34,881 bases of DNA from Lachnospiraceae bacterium (lineage in GTDB: Bacteria; Bacillota; Clostridia; Lachnospirales; Lachnospiraceae). Each line of letters starts with the position of its first letter. Position 1 is the stretch's first letter. The stretch covers positions 1-34,881 of the forward strand of contig JAEEHY010000174.1 of the NCBI GenBank assembly GCA_016281085.1, written 5' to 3'. Shown here piece by piece: positions 1 through 8,300 of the stretch. The notes below the pieces were generated by a model. It worked only from the letters and a program-made list of their open reading frames with translations, was not told the origin of the DNA and ran no database searches. The position numbers were made by a program, and so were the translations under genes.

Positions 1-1
1 G

Positions 2-1255
2 CCGGATCTTAAGTCCGCTATGGATGACCAGGTAGGTGGTAACTACATCACCACACCTCTTTTCGGTCTGATTTCAGGCAGTCAGCCTACCAACTATGAC
101 GGCTCAACAAATATCAGCCCTAAGAGCACTGATACTTACACCCACAGCCGTGTTGTTGTAGGTCGTTCAAACGGTTGGACTGAGAGAGATTTCTCTTATG
201 ATATCGCAGGCGGTACTGATTTCATGGAAAACGTAGCAAACCAGGTTTCGGAGTACTGGAGCGAGATAGACCAGGCAACTCTTATCCATATCCTTAATGG
301 TGTGTTCAAGATGAACGATACCGCAGGTGCAGCATTCGTAGAGTCTCATACGAACGACGTATCTGAGGAGACAAACGCACAGGGCGCACTTGGTATGGTA
401 GACGCTATATCCTTCAACAACGCTATGCAGAAGGCTTGTGGCGACAACAAGAGCAAGTTCAGCCTTGCAATCATGCATTCGGTAGTTGCAACTAACCTTG
501 AAAACCTTAAGATCCTCATTTACGCTAAGTACAATGATGAGAATGGTATGGAGAGGGATGCTGCTATGGCTACACTGAACGGCAGACTGGTTCTCATTGA
601 CGACGGTATGCCGGTACAGAACGTTCCTGCAACCGCAGGTGTTTATGAGGTAGCAATCGGCGGCACTGTAGCAGCAGACGACGTTATTAACTGTGCAGGT
701 GTAACTCTTACACTTGACGCAACCAGCGGAGCTTCTAAGAACGCAGCAGCGTCAGCTCTTAAGGACGCTATTGACGCAGACGCAGTTGCAAGTGCAATCT
801 ACAGCACTGCTGTATCCGGCGCAAAGGTAACTCTTACCGAAAAGACCGGTCACTATGGCAACAAGCCTACTGTCAGCATCACTTCAACCGCAGGTACTAT
901 CGCACTTACGGTTAAGACAGAGCCTATCGAGGAAGCATACAACCTCTACACCACATATGTACTTGGCGACGGTACTATTGAGTACACAGACTGTGGCGCA
1001 AAGGTTCCTTACGAGATGGATCGTGACCCTAAGACAAACGGTGGTGAGGATATTCTTTACAGCCGTCAGAGGAAGTGCTTTGCACCTTACGGTATAAACT
1101 TCACTAAGTACTCTATGGCTTCCGCTTCACCTACAGACGCAGAGCTTGAAATAGGAGCTAACTGGGAGCTTGTCAACAACGGTCAGGCTGATAGCGCAAG
1201 AGCTTACATTGACGGTAAGGCTATCGCGATCGCAAGGATCATTTCACGCGGCTAA
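2..1255 (+). CDS. Major capsid protein (5' end outside the window)
   Basis: The open frame runs from the first bases of the window, so the true start lies upstream; 417 residues are visible. The N-terminal half, with phrases such as TPLFGLISGSQPTNYDG and DFSYDIAGGTDFMENVA, reads like the phage coat proteins of Clostridia siphoviruses. This should be the shell-forming subunit of the head. A Thr/Ala/Val-rich segment at about residues 205-305, with a VTLTLDATSGAS-type beta pattern, looks like an inserted Ig-like or decoration domain before coat sequence resumes at YNLYTTYVLGDG. It heads the head-tail gene series and is followed closely by the connector gene. Codon choice is very regular (aag, cag, gca), as expected for an abundant protein. 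The family is a recognition from sequence style, not a search. Confidence 0.8.
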   Translation, partial: PDLKSAMDDQVGGNYITTPLFGLISGSQPTNYDGSTNISPKSTDTYTHSRVVVGRSNGWTERDFSYDIAGGTDFMENVANQVSEYWSEIDQATLIHILNGVFKMNDTAGAAFVESHTNDVSEETNAQGALGMVDAISFNNAMQKACGDNKSKFSLAIMHSVVATNLENLKILIYAKYNDENGMERDAAMATLNGRLVLIDDGMPVQNVPATAGVYEVAIGGTVAADDVINCAGVTLTLDATSGASKNAAASALKDAIDADAVASAIYSTAVSGAKVTLTEKTGHYGNKPTVSITSTAGTIALTVKTEPIEEAYNLYTTYVLGDGTIEYTDCGAKVPYEMDRDPKTNGGEDILYSRQRKCFAPYGINFTKYSMASASPTDAELEIGANWELVNNGQADSARAYIDGKAIAIARIISRG

Positions 1256-1278
1256 TTCCCTGATGGGAGGTGTCGCAT

Positions 1279-1665
1279 ATGGATAAATACCTTACGTATG
1301 CCGAATACCAGGCTTACGGCGGTACATTATCACAGAGCGATTTTAACTTAGCAGAATTTAGGGCGCAGAAACGCATAGACTACTTAACGGACACAAGGGT
1401 AGCTGCAATGGCTGTCGTGCCGGAAGAGGTAAAGCTGTGCATAATGTCCTTAATCAAGGTGAATCAGACAGCGGGTGTGGATGCAATAGCAGACAACCCG
1501 CTGCTTTCATCTTTTAATAATGATGGTTATTCAGAGAGTTATGGAAGCGCGTCAGAACAGATATCTGTCCTTGACAAAAAGATGAATGCGACCATAACTG
1601 AAATGCTCTATGGTGTCATGGATGACAATGATGTACCGTTACTCTACAGAGGATTGGACGTATGA
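1279..1665 (+). CDS. Head-tail connector / DNA-packaging adaptor protein
   Basis: This 128-residue protein opens MDKYLTYAEYQAYGG. The ATG at 1279 is preferred over an in-frame GTG at 1270 because GGGAGG ends immediately before the GTG and is well spaced for the ATG. Size, a helical body (QKRIDYLTD, EEVKLCIMSLIKV) and its place right after the capsid gene fit the gp6-like head-tail connectors that form a ring under the portal. The stop overlaps the next start by 4 nt, showing translational coupling. No catalytic motif is visible. Confidence 0.6.
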   Translation: MDKYLTYAEYQAYGGTLSQSDFNLAEFRAQKRIDYLTDTRVAAMAVVPEEVKLCIMSLIKVNQTAGVDAIADNPLLSSFNNDGYSESYGSASEQISVLDKKMNATITEMLYGVMDDNDVPLLYRGLDV

Positions 1666-2078
1666 AATTATGTGATGAGACTATAACAGTATTCAATAAG
1701 CAATGGGATAGTAACACCGGATATGACGTTTACTATCCGACTGTTATAAAAGGTGTGTCATGGTTCAGCGAGATAACATCCAACGTAGAAGAAACTGGTT
1801 TGCTGGCAGCAAATAAATTTACAATCCGTATCCCCACGGACGCGGATTTTTCCGGGAAGAGTTACGTAACACCAAAAGCGTATGAGAGTAGTGACCACAC
1901 AAAGGCATTCACGCTTGGCAATGGAGATATCATTGTTAAGGGCGCGGTTGTACCGCAGGCGGGGCAGAGCTTAAAACCCTCGGATCTACAAGAGGCTTAC
2001 GGCGAAATAGTAACAATCCTGGGCGTAACGGATGACCGCAGAGGACGGTCCCCGCACTGGAAGGTGGTTGGTAAGTAA
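1662..2078 (+). CDS. Head-closure (stopper)-like phage protein
   Basis: This protein has 138 residues. It carries beta-rich sequence such as ETITVFNKQWDSNTGYD and a GDIIVKGAV motif near residues 87-95. In this position, second after the capsid in siphophage gene order, it is expected to act as a head-closure or stopper protein. It resembles an uncharacterised Clostridia phage family I know as DUF6751, but this is from memory. It overlaps both neighbours by 1-4 nt. Confidence 0.5.
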   Translation: MKLCDETITVFNKQWDSNTGYDVYYPTVIKGVSWFSEITSNVEETGLLAANKFTIRIPTDADFSGKSYVTPKAYESSDHTKAFTLGNGDIIVKGAVVPQAGQSLKPSDLQEAYGEIVTILGVTDDRRGRSPHWKVVGK

Positions 2079-2542
2079 TGCGCTTAACAGTCGAAATGCA
2101 GGATTTCATACCCGCACACTCTAAGGAAGCTATAATGGCTGAGTTCGGATTACAGGAAGGTGGAAGAGTACAGCAGGCGATAGATGAAGCAGTGATAGAC
2201 TACTGCTTACCATATTGCCCTATGGAAACAGGCACGCTTGCAAAATCGGCTTATGCGGCTACACGGGTCGGATCAGGAGTCGTGGAGTATGCAGGACCTT
2301 ACGCGCATTATATGTACTATGGCAACGTTTACGGTCCCAACATCCCGATAAAGGATGAGGAAGGAAACGTTGAGGGATTCTTTTCAAAGAAGGGTGTAAC
2401 TAAGCAGCCTACAGGGAATAAGATAAAGTACAAGACCACGTACAATCCGCTTGCCGGTTCATTCTGGTTTGAACGTATGAAAGCAGACCATATGAATGAT
2501 ATCTTAGCACTGGCAAGAAGAGTGGCAAGAGGGAGAGGGTAG
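2078..2542 (+). CDS. Minor capsid / gp10-like head-tail joining protein
   Basis: The 154-residue protein carries the pattern CPMETGTLAKSAY around residues 50-62 followed by YAGPYAHYMYYGNVYGP. This is the typical core of HK97 gp10-like and Minor_capsid_2 proteins, which complete the head-tail interface. The start ATG overlaps the previous stop (TAATG), so translation is coupled. The C-terminus ends in a basic ARRVARGRG tail. The family assignment is by motif and gene order. Confidence 0.65.
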   Translation: MRLTVEMQDFIPAHSKEAIMAEFGLQEGGRVQQAIDEAVIDYCLPYCPMETGTLAKSAYAATRVGSGVVEYAGPYAHYMYYGNVYGPNIPIKDEEGNVEGFFSKKGVTKQPTGNKIKYKTTYNPLAGSFWFERMKADHMNDILALARRVARGRG

Positions 2543-2544
2543 AT

Positions 2545-2985
2545 ATGGCAACGGTGAACAACATTGAGCAGTTAAGGATATGGTTCAGGACGTGCACAGA
2601 CATTGTTGCAAAAAATCGTTTTGGCGTTAACCATATTTCTGAAAAAGCGGTTGAGTATGCTATCTATTCAAGCCCGTCAACACTTAACTATCGTGAGAAC
2701 GTGCTGGGTGAAAGAGTCCTTACGGATATTCAAACAGAAAACTATATTTTCGCATCCAAAGAAAACTATGGAGCTGACGTTGAACAAAATCTTTCGGTGC
2801 TTGGGTGGTATCAGGACATTATTACTTGGATCATCCAGCAAAACAACACCGGGAATTTTCCGACAATGGAGAATGGCAAAGTACTTTCTATCCTGCCCAC
2901 GCTTACAGCATATCCGGCAGAGGTCGGCAGCTCAATCGCTAAATATCAGATCCAAATTGCGGTGCGATACAGAATAAATCAATAG
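2545..2985 (+). CDS. Tail terminator / tail completion protein
   Basis: The protein has 146 residues, starting MATVNNIEQLRIWF. The segment NYIFASKENYGADVEQNL and the C-terminal beta strand YQIQIAVRYRINQ match the small protein that sits directly before the tail tube gene in Clostridia siphophages. There it is expected to cap the tail tube at the neck. The order connector, stopper, gp10-like, terminator, tube is complete here. No catalytic motif is visible. Confidence 0.55.
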   Translation: MATVNNIEQLRIWFRTCTDIVAKNRFGVNHISEKAVEYAIYSSPSTLNYRENVLGERVLTDIQTENYIFASKENYGADVEQNLSVLGWYQDIITWIIQQNNTGNFPTMENGKVLSILPTLTAYPAEVGSSIAKYQIQIAVRYRINQ

Positions 2986-3002
2986 TAGGAGGATAAAAGG
3001 TT

Positions 3003-3482
3003 ATGGCGAAACTTGATCGTAACAGATTGATGTTTTTTGCATCCTTCAACGGGACCAACTGGGAAGTTCTTGGACGTGATAATGATGATCTGTCTAAGGC
3101 ACTTAACCCGGATACGGAAACGTCGAAGAACGTGCTGGGTGAGTCAACCTTTAAGCATTCTGGCTATGAGCCTGAAATAGAGGTTGATCCCTACTACGCA
3201 GACCCGTCATCCGCACTGTATGAAAAGCTGATTGCTGCTGCTATGCAGGAAAAGTACGGTGATGATGATATCAAGGGTTATTTTGTAGAAGTTATCTTCT
3301 CAACCGTTAACGGCGATACCATGAGCGGCACGGGTTATAAGCGCGACGCTTATATTGTACCGCAGTCAACCGGTGGTGATACCGCAGGTCTGGGTATTCC
3401 TTTTACCATTAACCCTGTCGGATCACAGACAACGGTATCCGTTTCATACACTAAGTCAACCAGGGCAGTGACTATAACCTAA
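3003..3482 (+). CDS. Major tail (tube) protein, copy 1
   Basis: This 159-residue protein opens MAKLDRNRLMFFASF, with AGGAGG 7 nt upstream. It is a close paralogue of the next gene and matches it through the shared motifs LGRDNDDLSKALNPDTETSK and YIVPQSTGGDTAGLG. Position before the terminator and chaperone genes, beta-rich composition and size indicate the tail-tube subunit. It ends right after the shared core (TKSTRAVTIT), whereas copy 2 carries about 50 further residues. Confidence 0.75.
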   Translation: MAKLDRNRLMFFASFNGTNWEVLGRDNDDLSKALNPDTETSKNVLGESTFKHSGYEPEIEVDPYYADPSSALYEKLIAAAMQEKYGDDDIKGYFVEVIFSTVNGDTMSGTGYKRDAYIVPQSTGGDTAGLGIPFTINPVGSQTTVSVSYTKSTRAVTIT

Positions 3483-3495
3483 GGAGGTGTAAAAG

Positions 3496-4137
3496 ATGGC
3501 TAAATTAGATCGTAACAGACTTATGTTCTTTGCTTCCTTTGATAGTTCAAACTGGGAGGCTTTAGGACGTGACAATGATGATCTGTCAAAGGCACTCAAT
3601 CCTGATACTGAAACCAGTAAGAATGTGCTTGGAGAGTCAACCTTTAAGCATTCGGGATATGAGTCAGAGGTTGAGACAGATCCTTACTACGCAGATCCGT
3701 CATCTCCGCTTTATGAGAAGCTGGCGGCTGCTGCTATGCAGGAAAAATACGGTGACACAGATATTCTTGGATACTTCCTTGAAGTTATCTTTGATACCGT
3801 CAATGCATCCGCAGGCACTATGAGTGGTACAGGATATATGCGTCAGGCATACATTGTACCGCAGTCAACCGGTGGTGATACCGCAGGTCTGGGCATACCG
3901 TTCACGGTTAACCCCGTAGGCGCGCAGACGCAGAAAAGCGTTGTTTACACGAAGGCTACACGGGCTGTGAGTGTATCCGCAGCAGCAACATACACCTACA
4001 GCGCAGTTACGCCTGAGAGTGGCGACAATCCTGCAAGCGAGGGATGGTATGAGAAGTACGGCACAGGTACATACATGAGCACGACTGATACAACTTGCGT
4101 AACAGGTAAGACCTATTACGAGCGCAGTTCGGGCTGA
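3496..4137 (+). CDS. Major tail (tube) protein, copy 2 with C-terminal extension
   Basis: This 213-residue paralogue of the preceding gene has near-identical protein sequence over the first 150 residues but different synonymous codons. After the common core it adds a Thr/Tyr/Ser-rich domain (about residues 160-213; TYTYSAVTPESGD, YMSTTDTTCVTGK). This could decorate the outside of the tail, as Ig-like extensions do in other tail-tube proteins. Its start has AAGGAGGTG upstream. It is followed by a factor-independent terminator, consistent with the high expression needed for tail-tube subunits. Confidence 0.75.
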   Translation: MAKLDRNRLMFFASFDSSNWEALGRDNDDLSKALNPDTETSKNVLGESTFKHSGYESEVETDPYYADPSSPLYEKLAAAAMQEKYGDTDILGYFLEVIFDTVNASAGTMSGTGYMRQAYIVPQSTGGDTAGLGIPFTVNPVGAQTQKSVVYTKATRAVSVSAAATYTYSAVTPESGDNPASEGWYEKYGTGTYMSTTDTTCVTGKTYYERSSG

Positions 4138-4153
4138 CACGCACAATGATATA

Positions 4154-4190
4154 GAGCTGGCATCTGTAAAGGTGTCAGCTCTTTTGTTTT
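4154..4190 (+). terminator. Factor-independent terminator after tail-tube genes
   Basis: An 11-bp stem (GAGCTGGCATC paired with GGTGTCAGCTC, with two G-U pairs) and a 6-nt loop are followed by CTTTTGTTTT. It lies between the tail-tube genes and the chaperone genes. It probably attenuates read-through, so that structural tube protein is made in excess over the assembly chaperones. Confidence 0.75.
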
Positions 4191-4205
4191 AGGAGGAAAA
4201 AGGAA

Positions 4206-4757
4206 ATGGCAGAGTTATCTAAGATAGTAAATATTGATGGCAGCATTAAGGGAGTAGTGGACGACGGTACCAGAGCGATACCGATTGAGAATAAGTTTGG
4301 CAAGCCTATATGCACTATATATGTGCGTCCGGGCGACTTCTCAATAATTGACCGGTACAACGACGTTATCAGAGCATTGCCGGATATCGTTGAACCGCTT
4401 AAGCAGTTAAGTATTGAGAATGACGGTACAGCAAAGCTGGATGATGAATGGAAGGTTATCAAGCAGGTAGAGGTTGAGCTGTATAAGCAGATAAATTATC
4501 TGTTTGATATGGAGGAAGCAGAGAAGATCTTTGAGAAGCGTAATCCCTTTTCATCCGTTAACGGTGTATTTTTCTGTGAAACAATTATATCCCTGATAGG
4601 CGATATCATTTCAGAGAACGTTGTAAAAGAGGCTGAAAAGGTACAGATAAGGACAGAGAAGTATCTTGATGATCTTCCACAGCAGCCTACAGCGGAGGTA
4701 ACAGATAATGCTGGGACTATTACCAACTTCCCTACAGGTGGCGGGGAAGCAATATAA
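4206..4757 (+). CDS. Tail assembly chaperone (gpG-like)
   Basis: The 183-residue protein starts after AGGAGGAAAAAGGAA. It is acidic and helical, lies between the tail tube and the Gp15-family gene, and so takes the place of the first tail-assembly chaperone that coats the tape measure during assembly. Its last 50 nt overlap the next gene. The C-terminal tail (PTAEVTDNAGTITN onward) is low-complexity. Family assignment rests on order and size; no diagnostic motif was seen. Confidence 0.6.
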   Translation: MAELSKIVNIDGSIKGVVDDGTRAIPIENKFGKPICTIYVRPGDFSIIDRYNDVIRALPDIVEPLKQLSIENDGTAKLDDEWKVIKQVEVELYKQINYLFDMEEAEKIFEKRNPFSSVNGVFFCETIISLIGDIISENVVKEAEKVQIRTEKYLDDLPQQPTAEVTDNAGTITNFPTGGGEAI

Positions 4758-5304
4758 CATACAGACCGATTATCGGAACGTTTTAAGGATCATAACGGCG
4801 TATACAGATAAAGAGCTGACGGACAGCGAAAAGGTTTATATCTGTATGCGCCGTTTATACGGTGAAGATTTTTTTAAAATCCCGTCTGACGATTATGAGG
4901 AAGCAATCAAACAGGCAAACCTTTTTATCGAAAACGGGGAACACGAGGACAGGCCAAGTCCGCGGGTTATAAATTGGGAAAAAGATGAAATGCTTTTATT
5001 TCCGGCTATCAATAAGATAGCGGGAACAGAGGTAAGAGCACTTCAATATATGCATTGGTGGACTTTCCTGGGCTGCTTCCAGAACATAGATCCCGAAAGT
5101 ACGTGGGGCTATATCCTTACCTTACGTCAGAAACGGGCGCGCGGTAAGAAATTCGAGAAACATGAAAAAGAGTTCTGGAACAATAACAGGCTATTATGTT
5201 CTGTTGACCCGCCTAAGACCGTGAAACGCGGCAAGGACAGGTTAGACAGTATATTTGATGATATTTTGGAAGAACAAAGGGGAGGAGGTAGCGAAGATGG
5301 CTGA
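4708..5304 (+). CDS. Gp15-family tail assembly protein
   Basis: The 198-residue protein has the Gp15 signature layout: an N-terminal IQTDYRNVLRI, a central INWEKDEMLLFPAINKI, and YMHWWTFLGCFQNI followed by basic LRQKRARGKKFEKHE. In phages it takes the place of the lambda T part of gpGT, linking chaperone to tail tube and tape measure. It overlaps the previous gene by 50 nt in another frame. It has its own GGAGG 9 nt before the ATG, so it is probably translated independently rather than by frameshift. Confidence 0.8.
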   Translation: MLGLLPTSLQVAGKQYNIQTDYRNVLRIITAYTDKELTDSEKVYICMRRLYGEDFFKIPSDDYEEAIKQANLFIENGEHEDRPSPRVINWEKDEMLLFPAINKIAGTEVRALQYMHWWTFLGCFQNIDPESTWGYILTLRQKRARGKKFEKHEKEFWNNNRLLCSVDPPKTVKRGKDRLDSIFDDILEEQRGGGSEDG

Positions 5305-8300
5305 CAGTTATGACGGTTCTTTGCGGTTTAATACTGAGCTTGATAACAGCGGTTTTGAACAGGGATCTGATAAGCTGCTTCAAGCCATTAAAAGCCTCCA
5401 GCAGTCCGTTGAGAATATAGGACAGAATATGTCCGCAGGCTTAAACAGCGTCACACAATCCTTACAGAATTTATCCAATAATGCTGTAAGTGCAAATCAG
5501 GCAGTGTCACAGTCCGGTCAGGAAGCTGTGACCACAAATCAGCAGATAGCGCAGAGTGCAAATGCGGCGGCAGAGGCTACACAGCGTATGAGCACGGCTC
5601 CGCGCAACGTCAACACAGAATACAGCAGCATAGAGCGCACTATAATTTCACTCGGAGATCAGCTTACACGACTGGGCACACAGGCACGTATAGGCTTCAA
5701 TTCGGAGGGGCAGGTATTAAGGTTCAATGATAGCGTCGGCATAGTTGCACGCAGAGTACAGGAATTGCGTGACAGGCTTGCGGCACTTGCAGAGGTAAGA
5801 ACCCCAACCGAAGAGTTTACCACTTATCAGGAAATAGTTAACGAGGCGCAGCAGTCATTAGAAGATTTGATTGCAGCGCGTAACAGACTTAGCGAGGCGG
5901 GTATAGGTGATGAAAGTGAAACTTTTAGAGGGATAGTGCAGGCTATAGAACAGGCCACACAGAGGCTTAACGACTTCCAGGGACGTATACAGGAATTAGA
6001 AGCGACCGGACGTGCTTTCACACTCGGATCTGATACGGCTGAATATCAGAATATTGCCGGACAGTTAGCTGCCCTTGAACCGCGTTTAGGTGCAGTGATA
6101 AGTGCAGGCCAGAGAGCGGCACACGCTTTCAATGGTATTACATCCGCGCTGGGCAGAATGGGAAGAGCTATGGGCAACGCAGTTGTTCATGCATTCACGG
6201 CAACCGTTCAGAGACTCGGAGCGGGCTTACGTGCAATAGGCGGAGCGGCGCGCAGAGCGGTCGCAGGACTCTTTAATTTTAACAGGGCTACAGGAAATGG
6301 CATCAACCCCATTAACGGCCTTATTCGAGGTCTGACGAGCTTCAGGACATTGTTAGCGCAGAGAGTTAAGAACGCAATTATGTCGGAAGTTTACAAGAGC
6401 TTCCAGGAAGGTATACAGAAATTTGCTGAATACTCATCTGCTTTCAATCAGGCAATGTCTAACATAAAGAATACAGGCGCACAGATAGGCGCGCAGGTGG
6501 CTTCCCTTGTGGCGGGTATTATCACAGCAGTTGAGCCGGTGCTTACACGTATCCTGTCGCTTATCAATTCAGTTATTACAGCCTTAAGTGCTTTGTTTGC
6601 GAAGCTGGGCGGCAAGAGTACAGTTGCGGTTGCAACTAAGGGTACACAGTCTTATGCTGACAGCCTTAAAAGTGCAGCAGGCGGCGCAGGCAAGGCGGCA
6701 AAGGAACAGAAAAAGTTTAATGCGGAGCTGTACGGATGGGATGAGCTTACCCGTCAAAATAAGCAGGAAGATTCGTCCGGTGGCGGGGGAGGCGGCGCAG
6801 GTGCTTCCGGTCCCTCATGGACAGAGGTGCCTGTTAAGGATCTATGGCCGGATGATATTGACTGGTTTCAGAAAGGCTTTGAGTGGGCAGAGAAATTTGC
6901 TGACGCGCTTGATTCTATCCCGTGGGATTCCATTCAGGAAGGTGCAAGAAAAGCCGGTACAGCTATTGCACAGTTCCTTAACGGCGTGTTCGCAAACCTT
7001 CACCTTGCGCGCAGTTTGGGTACCACCATAGCGCAGGCATTCAATACGGCGTTTGATTTTGCCCTTGCATTCCTTAAGGAATTTAACTTTGCGCAGTTTG
7101 GTGTTTGGGCGGGTACGTTGTGGAATGCGTTTGTAGAAGCATTTGACTTTGCTGACGTGAGGGAAACGATCAAACTTGCGGGCAACGGTCTTATTACAGC
7201 CCTTGCAAACTTCTTTGAAACGATAGAGAGAACGTGCAGTACGTTAGGCGCAGGGTTAGCAGAGATCTTTAACGGGATCTTTGCTGATATCGACTTACAA
7301 TCACTGGCGTATGCGTTTATGTTAGGGCTACACGACCTTAACGTTGCTATCCAGGCATTCATTGACGGTGTTGAGTGGGATAAGATAGCTGCAAATATAG
7401 AGTCCGGTCTGAATACTCTTATCAAGGGTATGGTATTCAACAAAGACGGTGAGCTTGTAAACGTATGGGCAGAAAACGGCAAAGTCGTTGGTGAGCTTAT
7501 AGGTAAGTTTGTAAGCCTTGTCTATGATATCGTGACCGGCTTGGAGTGGGAAACACTTGGATCTAATCTTGCAGCGTGGTTATCCAATGCTATAAAGGGC
7601 ATAGACCTTACTAAGCTATTCGGGATATTCGTGCAGGCATTCAACGGCCTTGTGAAGCTGGTAGGCGGTTTTGTGCGAGGTATGGACTGGGTAGATCTCG
7701 GCAAGAACCTCGGAGAGAGCCTGCTTAATGCTATCAAGATGATAGATTGGGCTAATTTTGGTAAGACTGTAAGTGATCTGCTGATAGGTGCGCTTGCACT
7801 GCTTACCGGATTTGTTTCCGGTATAGACTGGAGTGAATTAAGCAGTACACTTATCGAAGGTTTGGGGGATATGATCGCCAATATTGACTGGATAGGACTT
7901 ATGGCTCAATTAGGTGCATGCTTAGTATCCCTTATAGGTGGAGCTGTTGATCTGCTTATAGGTGTTTGGGAAGGAGAAGCAAATTTACTTGCTGAGTTTT
8001 TTGAGAGTATTGGATTAGACGGTATAGCGGGATTATTCAAAGGTATCAGCGATGCTTTAGCGGGTATAAGTACCTGGCTGAAAGAGCATATAGTAGATCC
8101 GGTTGTTAACGGAGTGAAGGAAATGCTCGGGATTAACAGCCCGTCTACAGTCTTTGCGGAAATAGGTGGTAATCTTATTGCCGGACTTTTGCAGGGTATC
8201 AGCGAGGCTTGGCATACCATAACCGACTTCTTTAGTGAGGTGCTTGGAACACTATTCCAGACTATATCGGATAAGTGGGAAGAGATCAAAACAACTACGC

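Noticed and set aside
4680-4760. Possible lambda G/GT-like programmed frameshift between the two chaperone genes
   Set aside because: The second gene has its own GGAGG and ATG at 4708 and no clear slippery heptamer was found in the overlap; independent translation is simpler.
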